In this document: piece by piece, positions 1 through 5,594 of the stretch
Numbering within the stretch: position 1 is the first letter of the stretch
Layout: every line of letters begins with the position of its first letter
Source of the DNA: an uncultured Odoribacter sp.
Lineage (GTDB): Bacteria > Bacteroidota > Bacteroidia > Bacteroidales > Marinifilaceae
Assembly (NCBI GenBank): GCA_905204385.1
Contig: CAJKZL010000242.1
Span: 1-5,594, forward strand
DNA length: 5,594 bases
Reading direction: 5' to 3'
The notes under the pieces: generated by a model
What the model was told of the DNA's origin: nothing
Seen by the model: the letters and a program-made list of their open reading frames with translations, nothing else
Databases searched by the model: none
Translations under genes and position numbers: made by a program

Positions 1-1968
1 AGCTTGGAAAAAAATGGAAACGAAACGGTGGGGATCCGTTGGGAAGTCTGGTTGGAAGGAAAACCGGCAGGTGCGGATCAGGTAGTGATAACCGGCGAGC
101 AGACCGAAAATCCGAAAATGAAATTCCTGACTTTCGGGGATTATGAAATCCGGGTGGTTGTGGAAAATCCGGCAGGTGTTTGCGGTCCCCTGGATAAATT
201 GAGCGCTTCCCGGGTATTGCATGTGGTGAATCCGCGGATAACCGTAGATATCGAATCCAGCGGGGAGCAATTGTGCCGGGGAGAAATAATGAGCTTTTCC
301 AATAAGACGATCGTGGAAGAAGGAGTGCCCGAGTATTATTGGTCGGTTGTGCCGGGATCGCCGGGAACCGATTATGAATTTACGGGAGGTACGGGGGCGA
401 ATTCTGCCGGTCCGGAAATTCGTTTTTTGAAGTCGGGAAGGTATAATGTCCATGTAAATGTGACTTTGTATGGAGGATGTAACAGTGAGATGAAGTCATT
501 CCCGGTGACTGTGATGGAAGATCCTGAAGTGGTGATCGATCCTCTGGATACCATTTGTCCGGGCTTTTTGGTATTGGATGAATCTGTCGTGCATTATGAC
601 TGGAATGATGGTTGGAATGGCGGAGTAGAAGGTTTGCGGAAGGTAGAGTGGTCTTTGGTATCGAAACCGGACGGGGCTTTGTTTACCCCCTATGAATCCC
701 CGGAATGGAGCAGTTTGTACCCTCGTCTGCAATTGCAGACGCCGGGAAGATATGTTTTGCAGGCACGTTTGGTTTCCCTGGCGGATTGTGGCTTGGATCC
801 GGTCTTTCAGCAAACAGTGGAGGTGTACGATCCGGCCGTGGAGGTCCGCATCGATCCGATACTCGATGGGGATGTGAAAAAAGGTCCGGATAATACTTAC
901 CGGATATTGCAGCGGAAGGAAGTCAATTTTCATAATGTAAGTTCCGGAGTAGGGCTTAGTTATTCCTGGTCCGTAAGTCCCGTCAATGGCGTCGTCCTTT
1001 CCGATGCGGCGGCAAAAGAGCCTAAAATTACGTTCCACGAACACGGGACTTTTGTGGTGAAGGTACATACCGAGGGCGCTTGTAATAAGAGTGTTCCCGA
1101 CCGGGAATTTGTATTTAGGGTGATGGGAGTGCCTGCATTGGCATTAAAGCCTTTGCCTGATCGTTGCGATAATTGGGAAGATCGGGTGTTGGACCTGAAG
1201 GCCTATTTGGAATGTGATTCGGCAGGAAATAGTAATATAAATTGCAATTGGGAAATTACCCCTCAGTCGGGTTGGAGCCTGGCAGGAGGGACTACCTCCA
1301 ACGATATGTATATGCAAATCAATTTTTCCCGGAATGGGATCTATACCTTGAAGTTAACGGCAGAGGCTCCTTATGGGGGACCGCAAACGGTCAGCGGCCA
1401 GATTCGGGTGTTAAAGCACGAGGTGTCGGCAAAGGCTGAGTTTGCCAGGGAAGGATGTACAACGGACGAGGAGGGAGGAAAAGAGATCACCCTGCTCAAC
1501 CGTTCGGAAGGCGATTCTCTGGAGTATACCTGGCGGATTTTACCGGAAAAGGGATGGGTAGGCGATCTGAACGGTAGGGAACCGACGGTGAGGTTCACAG
1601 AACAAGGAAATTATCGGATTTTATTAAAGGCGGCCAATATATGCGAACAGCCGGAAGTAAGCTATGATTTCCGGGCTTATGCCAAACCGGAAGTAGAACA
1701 ATTGGATGGTCCCGATCTTGGCCGGATATGTATGGAAAATGCTGTTTTCCGGGGCGGGAATTATATCGGAGAGATCCGGGAAAATAACGATGCGGTGACC
1801 GCCCGTTGGGAGATTTCCCCGAAAGGGTACGATTTTGTAAATGGCAGCGCCGGATCCCGGAAGCCGGATATCCGGTTTTTAGAAGGAGACCAGGCTTTTC
1901 ACCTGACCGGAAAGTATTTTAATCGTTGTAAAGATACGGCATCGGTGCATTTCGATATTTGGGTGGAT
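1..1968 (+). repeat. N-terminal block of seven divergent PKD-like modules
   Basis: Seven protein-level repeats of about 92-106 residues share a loose pattern: W-[SER]-[VIL], often with a nearby P and G, then P-x-[IVL]-x-F, then G-x-[YF] and alternating hydrophobic residues of a beta strand. Examples are WSVSPVNG at base 967, WEITPQSG at 1249, WRILPEKG at 1531 and WEISPKG at 1807. The first module is cut by the window edge. These lack the WDFGDG signature, so they are called PKD-like on pattern and spacing only. Nucleotide identity between modules is low, so they are old duplications rather than recent copies. Confidence 0.75.
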
Positions 1969-4554
1969 TCCTTGAAGCCGGTGAAATTAAGGCCGCAGGA
2001 TCCCCTCTGTGCCATGTCCGGAGCGGTGGAATTGAAGGCGATGCCGGTGGATGGTGTATGGTCCGTAAAGCCCGGTTTTGAAGGCATGCTGGAAAAGGAA
2101 GGAAATACTTTCTATTTCAATCCCAATCGGAATGAAGATCTGACCGTCAGGGCATATTACGAATATGGGAACGGGGCATGTGTCAGCCGGGATAGCATAG
2201 AAATCAATGTCCGGCAGTTGCCCGGAGTGGATGCGGGAAGAGATACTGCTTATTGCCTGAACGAGGGGCTTCAGGAATTAGTGGGTATCGAGCCTTACAA
2301 CCTGACAACCTGGAAAGGACCCGGTATTGTGGATGAAAAATTTTTTAATCCCCGTATGGCAGGAGTAGGAAGGGCCCGCCTGGAGTATCGTTATACGGAT
2401 CCGGTGACCTCGTGTTCCAATCGGGACAGTTTGTTCGTCACTGTGAAAGCACTTCCCGATGCGGGCTTTCGGGTGGCTTCGTATCAATGCCGGGGAACCG
2501 ATTCTTTGTTTATCCCGGTGGAATTGGGGAAAGGGAATCGCTTTCAATGGGATTTTGGAAATGGCGACCGTTTGTCCACGGAAGACAAGGCTGCGGTTTA
2601 TGCCTATCCCCAGCATGGGACTTATCAGGTGCGTATGGTGGCTACGTCCTCGCTTCAATGTTCGGATACCAGCAATTGGACCCCGTTGACTGTCCTGGAT
2701 CCGCCGCCTACGGCCGCGTTTATATTGACGGATACGGCAGGCTGCGGTCCTTTTACGACTCAGGCTGCTATTTCGCCTGAACATTTTGCCGGAGAATACT
2801 ATGATTTGCATTATCTATGGAAGTATGGCAATGGATATATTTCTACTCACCTCGAACCGGAACGGCAGACTTATCTGTCGGCTTTACAGGATACTGCCTA
2901 TCGATTGATATTTCAGGTGGGGAATGTATGTGGCATACAGACGGATTCGGCGACTATAGGTGTATGGTCGGGGGCCGTTGCCGATTTTGCCATGAATCCG
3001 GAAGAAGAAGGTTGTACCCCTGCAGAGGTCCTGTTCATTAACCGGAGTACGGGCTCGGGGAATGTCTATCACTGGGATTTCGGGGACGGAAGTACTTCGG
3101 AAGAAATGGATCCTATGCATGTGTTTACTACCGGTAAGAGCATGTCGGTTTATTCCATCCGGCTTGCAGCGACGAACCGTTGTACGCCCGACAGCACTTT
3201 TTTCGAACGCCGGCTGAAAGTCAAGCCCAATACCATTGTAGCAGGATTTACGAAAAGTGCGAAATATCTGTGTGCCGGAGATACTTTGTATTTGGAAAAT
3301 CATTCCGTGGACCGCGATCCCTCGGCCGCTTTGAATTATTCCTGGGATTTCGGCGATGGACAGGTTGCGGCAGTCTGGGATACCTGCCATCAATATACCC
3401 GGCCGGGGACTTATCCCATTGTCTTAAAAGTGGACAATGGATGTGCCCGCCGTGAATTTAAAGATTCGGTGACGGTACATGTTTTACCCGTACTTCAGTT
3501 GGAAGGGGATCATGCTTTGTGTGAGGATGTGGAATTGAAGTTGGCTGTCAGTTCGGAGGTGCCCCTGAAAAACATCGTCTGGGATTTCGGCGATGGCGAA
3601 GTATTGAAAAACGGAGCGTTCGAAGTTTTGCATGCTTTTGATGAACCCGGGAAGTATGAGGTGAAGGTAAGGGGGGAAGCCGATCAGATCCCTTCCTGCC
3701 CTGGAACGGTGATCAAAAGCATCGAGGTATGGCCTAATCCACGGGTAAGCATATTGCCTTTGGACACTATGGCATGTCCTCCTTTTCTTTACCGTCCGGA
3801 ATTAGTCGCTACTTCTTATGATTATTTTACCTGGGATTATGGGGATAATACCGCATTGACCTCGGAGAAAGAACATGTTTACATCAATGAGACCGATGCC
3901 ATCCTGTCTCATCCCATTAAAGTATATGTAGAGAATAATTATGGTTGTAAAGAAGAGCATACCGGATTGATCCGGATTTACAATGGACCGAAAGCCGGTT
4001 GGGATAAGGAAATCGGCTATGGCCGTCCCGAAAAAGTGAAGTTTATCAATTTGTCCGAAAATTATACCCAGGCTACCTGGTATTTACCTTATCGTGGGGT
4101 GGTGCATTCCCAGGAAGACCAAACGGTAGTCTTTCCGGAGGAGGGTGTTTATCCGGTTGCCCTGGCTGTGGCCAACTCCTATGGTTGCAGGGATTCTTTG
4201 AATATGGAGTATCGTTCTTACCAGGGAGGGCTTTATTTCCCGAACAGTTTTATTCCTCATAGTTCCAATGCTAGGGTAAATACTTTCAACGGTATAGGTG
4301 TGGGTTTGAAGGAATATAAACTGGAAATATACGACATGTATGGAAATAAGGTGTGGCAGACTACGGCTTTGAAGGATGGAGTTCCTTCCGAAGGATGGGA
4401 CGGGCGGAATAAGAACGGTAAGCTGTTGCCCCAGGGTGTTTATATGTGGCGGGCAGAAGCTGTATTCTACAGTGAAGATGTGTGGACCGGGAACAATAAC
4501 CGTTCCGGTCAGCCTCAAACCACGCAAGGTACGGTATTGCTGCTGAGAAAATAA
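1..4554 (+). CDS. Giant multi-PKD-domain surface protein with T9SS type B sorting domain (5' partial)
   Basis: The frame is open from base 1 to the TAA at 4552-4554. There is no signal peptide, and the first residues lie inside a repeat module, so the true start is upstream; the TTG at base 4 is not a credible start. Residues are numbered from the codon at base 4 (1516 in total). Sixteen Ig-like/PKD-like modules are centred on tryptophans at about 13, 113, 216, 322, 416, 510, 602, 686, 770, 849, 939, 1024, 1114, 1193, 1277 and 1359. Canonical WDFGDG occurs at 1024, 1114 and 1193, with variants WDFGNG at 849 and WDYGDN at 1277. Residues 1410-1516 are a gliding-motility-type C-terminal domain, the T9SS signal that takes proteins across the outer membrane. 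PKD arrays are typical of extracellular adhesive or spacer regions. No catalytic domain is visible, so a surface adhesin or stalk is inferred; an enzymatic or binding domain could lie upstream. The downstream PorP/SprF-like gene supports T9SS export. Confidence 0.93.
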   Translation, partial: SLEKNGNETVGIRWEVWLEGKPAGADQVVITGEQTENPKMKFLTFGDYEIRVVVENPAGVCGPLDKLSASRVLHVVNPRITVDIESSGEQLCRGEIMSFSNKTIVEEGVPEYYWSVVPGSPGTDYEFTGGTGANSAGPEIRFLKSGRYNVHVNVTLYGGCNSEMKSFPVTVMEDPEVVIDPLDTICPGFLVLDESVVHYDWNDGWNGGVEGLRKVEWSLVSKPDGALFTPYESPEWSSLYPRLQLQTPGRYVLQARLVSLADCGLDPVFQQTVEVYDPAVEVRIDPILDGDVKKGPDNTYRILQRKEVNFHNVSSGVGLSYSWSVSPVNGVVLSDAAAKEPKITFHEHGTFVVKVHTEGACNKSVPDREFVFRVMGVPALALKPLPDRCDNWEDRVLDLKAYLECDSAGNSNINCNWEITPQSGWSLAGGTTSNDMYMQINFSRNGIYTLKLTAEAPYGGPQTVSGQIRVLKHEVSAKAEFAREGCTTDEEGGKEITLLNRSEGDSLEYTWRILPEKGWVGDLNGREPTVRFTEQGNYRILLKAANICEQPEVSYDFRAYAKPEVEQLDGPDLGRICMENAVFRGGNYIGEIRENNDAVTARWEISPKGYDFVNGSAGSRKPDIRFLEGDQAFHLTGKYFNRCKDTASVHFDIWVDSLKPVKLRPQDPLCAMSGAVELKAMPVDGVWSVKPGFEGMLEKEGNTFYFNPNRNEDLTVRAYYEYGNGACVSRDSIEINVRQLPGVDAGRDTAYCLNEGLQELVGIEPYNLTTWKGPGIVDEKFFNPRMAGVGRARLEYRYTDPVTSCSNRDSLFVTVKALPDAGFRVASYQCRGTDSLFIPVELGKGNRFQWDFGNGDRLSTEDKAAVYAYPQHGTYQVRMVATSSLQCSDTSNWTPLTVLDPPPTAAFILTDTAGCGPFTTQAAISPEHFAGEYYDLHYLWKYGNGYISTHLEPERQTYLSALQDTAYRLIFQVGNVCGIQTDSATIGVWSGAVADFAMNPEEEGCTPAEVLFINRSTGSGNVYHWDFGDGSTSEEMDPMHVFTTGKSMSVYSIRLAATNRCTPDSTFFERRLKVKPNTIVAGFTKSAKYLCAGDTLYLENHSVDRDPSAALNYSWDFGDGQVAAVWDTCHQYTRPGTYPIVLKVDNGCARREFKDSVTVHVLPVLQLEGDHALCEDVELKLAVSSEVPLKNIVWDFGDGEVLKNGAFEVLHAFDEPGKYEVKVRGEADQIPSCPGTVIKSIEVWPNPRVSILPLDTMACPPFLYRPELVATSYDYFTWDYGDNTALTSEKEHVYINETDAILSHPIKVYVENNYGCKEEHTGLIRIYNGPKAGWDKEIGYGRPEKVKFINLSENYTQATWYLPYRGVVHSQEDQTVVFPEEGVYPVALAVANSYGCRDSLNMEYRSYQGGLYFPNSFIPHSSNARVNTFNGIGVGLKEYKLEIYDMYGNKVWQTTALKDGVPSEGWDGRNKNGKLLPQGVYMWRAEAVFYSEDVWTGNNNRSGQPQTTQGTVLLLRK
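1969..2460 (+). repeat. Central pair of W-x-G/FNP-type Ig-like modules
   Basis: Two modules differ from those on both sides. The second is clearest: a VDAGRDTAYC opening (about base 2227), WKGPG at 2311, a FFNP motif (about 2341-2352), a G-V-G turn, the YRYTD strand and a closing SCSNRDS. The first matches more weakly, with VWSV at 2056, YFNPN, YYEYGNGAC and RDS. Repeats with an AGxD..C opening, W-x-GPG and FNP..AG.G are common in Bacteroidota surface proteins (family knowledge recalled, not searched). Block limits are estimates from motif spacing. Confidence 0.65.
2461..4230 (+). repeat. C-terminal block of seven PKD modules
   Basis: Seven modules of about 79-90 residues carry the PKD core hexamer or a degraded form: WDFGNG (base 2548), WKYGNG (2818), WDFGDG (3073, 3343 and 3580), WDYGDN (3832) and a non-canonical W-Y-L-P-Y (4078). 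Each continues with a P/H-x-F/Y, G-x-Y-x-[VI] strand and most end in a closing cysteine, the standard PKD layout. PKD domains are beta-sandwich folds found mostly in extracellular proteins, where they space or bind. The last module has lost the hexamer and may be a linker fold before the sorting domain. Confidence 0.88.
4231..4551 (+). other. T9SS type B C-terminal sorting domain (CHU_C / gliding-motility-associated CTD)
   Basis: The final 107 residues begin LYFPNSFIP and run through a YKLEIYDMYGNKVW strand pair, EGWDGRNKNGKLLPQGVYMW and a terminal GTVLLLRK. This order (PN-F-P, then I-x-D/N-x-x-G-x-x-V-[FW], WDG..NG...P-GVY and G-T-V-x-L-[IL]-[RK] at the very end) is the type B CTD pattern. 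Type B CTDs direct cargo through the type IX translocon and, unlike type A CTDs, generally depend on a cognate SprF-like protein, as shown for SprB of F. johnsoniae. The usual NGDGxND stretch after PN-F-P is replaced by HSSNARVNTF, and about 20 extra residues precede the last strand. Confidence 0.88.
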
Positions 4555-4635
4555 AAGCCCGGACGAGAAGGAGACAGTGGAAAGAGGGAAGTCTAAGCAA
4601 GGTTGGATATGAATTGTAACAGAAGTCAGGATAAG

Positions 4636-4695
4636 ATGAGAAAAATAATATTGATAATCGGCATAATCGTGGGAATCGACAGTATCGCCTGTGCC
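4636..4695 (+). other. Signal peptide of the PorP/SprF-like protein
   Basis: Twenty residues consist of a short basic start (MRK), a hydrophobic core rich in isoleucine (IILIIGIIVGI) and a small-residue A-C-A cleavage site before Q-D. A cysteine is present one residue before the cleavage point. However, an aspartate four residues before that cysteine breaks the lipoprotein signal pattern, so signal peptidase I is favoured over lipidation. Confidence 0.75.
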
Positions 4696-5594
4696 CAGGA
4701 TACGAAGATATCCCATCCTTTTATGTGGAAATCTTTTAACAACCCCGGTTATTCGGGATTCGACGGTCTGGCGCGCGTCAGTGTCGGCATGCAGCGGTCT
4801 TATTGGAGCAATCCTTTGGATTTTAGGACCTACTTCGTGTCGGCTGATTTTCCGTTTAAGGAAAAAAGGACATTCGGTTTGGGGGGAGTGTCGTTACTGT
4901 ATCAGCGGGATCAGGAAAATTCGTTGTTATACATTACCAATACCTTCGGAGCAGCCTTGTCCGCCCGGGTGAAATTATCCCGCTCGACGGTATTGCAGGT
5001 AGGGTTGCAGCCGACATTGTACCAGAAAAGCATCGATCCTTCCCGTATCACTTTGGGAGATCAGTTCGACCCTTTCTACGGGCAGATTTTGGATGTGTCG
5101 CCTGAAATGGTTAATTTTTATGCGGACAGGGTTACTATGTTCGACATAGGGGCAGGCATATACGGGGAGACTGATTTCGATATTGCCTGGCACGGGGTTG
5201 CCAGTCTGGAATATGGTTTTTCCGTCTATCATATCATTGAATCGACACAGTCTTTCCTTTCCGAGCATGGTTCGAAGTCTTCCGAAGAGAATCTCCTCTA
5301 CCGCCGCTATTCGGGATATCTCTCTTATTCGCATCCTCTGGCTTTCGGGAATCAAATCAACACTGTGTTGTCGCCTTATGTAATGGTAGATATACAGTCG
5401 GTTATGCGCAACCTGCAATTCGGGCTGTATTGGGAAGAAGAGCGGTTCGGATTGATCGGCCTGGGATTGAGAAACGACCAGTATGAAGGGCTACAGGTGG
5501 GAACGCTGCTTTTACACCTGGGGGTAAACCTGGGAGGCAATAAGGATATGGGCTGGAAAATCGGGTATACCTTTGAAGTTCCTACGCATCAGGG
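4636..5594 (+). CDS. PorP/SprF-family type IX secretion outer-membrane protein (3' partial)
   Basis: The frame runs open to the window end, giving 319 complete codons without a stop; comparison with the family suggests only a few dozen residues are missing. The start at 4636 gives a compact signal peptide: MRK, a hydrophobic run of I/L/V/G, then ACA before QD, a signal peptidase I site after residue 20. An in-frame ATG at 4609 would add nine residues and cannot be excluded; a TAA at 4594 bounds the frame upstream. NPGYSG at bases 4741-4758 is the family's N-P-x-Y-[AS]-G motif, followed by a G-x-x-R-x-x-W strand and SADFPF, as in PorP/SprF proteins. The rest is alternating polar/hydrophobic barrel strands with many glycines and aromatics. 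It lies 81 bases after the cargo gene with no visible terminator, so co-transcription is likely. The expected role is outer-membrane partner for export or anchoring of that cargo. Confidence 0.9.
   Translation, partial: MRKIILIIGIIVGIDSIACAQDTKISHPFMWKSFNNPGYSGFDGLARVSVGMQRSYWSNPLDFRTYFVSADFPFKEKRTFGLGGVSLLYQRDQENSLLYITNTFGAALSARVKLSRSTVLQVGLQPTLYQKSIDPSRITLGDQFDPFYGQILDVSPEMVNFYADRVTMFDIGAGIYGETDFDIAWHGVASLEYGFSVYHIIESTQSFLSEHGSKSSEENLLYRRYSGYLSYSHPLAFGNQINTVLSPYVMVDIQSVMRNLQFGLYWEEERFGLIGLGLRNDQYEGLQVGTLLLHLGVNLGGNKDMGWKIGYTFEVPTHQ

Noticed and set aside
1..5. The window begins with AGCTT, like a cut HindIII end
   Set aside because: Five bases are expected by chance often enough, and the reading frame is simply open across the edge. 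There is no evidence of a cloning junction.
496..1068. A 190-codon minus-strand open frame
   Set aside because: It is fully antisense to repeat modules of the cargo, its residue composition is not protein-like (rich in H, R and I), and it has no domain signature. It is a shadow frame.
2278..2811. A 177-codon minus-strand open frame
   Set aside because: It is antisense to the central modules, with long runs rich in arginine and lysine and no signature. The plus-strand reading has clear PKD motifs.
2884..3393. A 169-codon minus-strand open frame
   Set aside because: It is antisense to the canonical WDFGDG modules and has no supporting motif.
3342..3596. An 18-base exact direct repeat at 3342-3359 and 3579-3596, with a near match at 3072-3089
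   Set aside because: It encodes the conserved WDFGDG motif in successive PKD modules. The flanks diverge at once, so it is not a mobile-element or attachment-site repeat.
4690..4692. Cysteine near the end of the barrel protein's signal peptide as a possible lipobox
   Set aside because: The residues before it (D-S-I-A) include an aspartate disfavoured in lipoprotein signals, and the A-C-A/Q-D site with a following barrel fits signal peptidase I better.
4084..4716. A 210-codon minus-strand open frame spanning the cargo's 3' end and the start of the barrel gene
   Set aside because: It lies opposite two well-supported plus-strand coding regions, its translation shows no recognisable motif, and its length is explained by codon use on the other strand.
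4691..4972. A 93-codon plus-strand frame inside the barrel gene
   Set aside because: It is out of frame with a gene that has a signal peptide, family motif and barrel strands. Its own translation has no recognisable feature.

Overview
The window reads as Bacteroidota DNA, probably a Bacteroidales-type genome. This rests on two type IX secretion system (T9SS) hallmarks found only in that phylum: a protein with a type B (gliding-motility-associated, CHU_C-like) C-terminal sorting domain, and directly downstream an outer-membrane protein of the PorP/SprF family. The genus cannot be fixed from this sequence.

Layout. Bases 1-4554 are one continuous plus-strand reading frame, open from the first base, so the gene's 5' end lies upstream. 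It encodes the last 1517 residues of a very large exported protein. Sixteen immunoglobulin-like/PKD-like modules of about 80-105 residues fall into three blocks: seven divergent PKD-like modules (bases 1-1968), two modules of a different class (1969-2460) and seven more typical PKD modules built on WDFGDG motifs (2461-4230). The T9SS sorting domain follows (4231-4551). An 81-base spacer without a visible terminator leads to the second gene (4636 to beyond the window end), a PorP/SprF-family barrel with a signal peptide and the family's N-P-x-Y-[AS]-G motif.

How they work together. In Flavobacterium johnsoniae the giant adhesin SprB carries a type B sorting domain and needs SprF, encoded next to it, for secretion. 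The arrangement here matches that cargo-plus-dedicated-partner pattern. The likely reading is a giant surface protein, perhaps an adhesin, and its own outer-membrane export/anchoring partner, probably co-transcribed. The sorting domain does not by itself imply gliding, since it occurs in non-motile Bacteroidota.

Nothing suggests a wholly new type of system. The points worth a second look are the block architecture, one cysteine pair per module, a clear excess of D-[S/T]-[A/I/L/V/M/T] O-glycosylation-type motifs in the cargo, and a sorting domain lacking the usual NGDGxND signature. No RNA gene, mobile element, CRISPR array or minus-strand gene could be supported.
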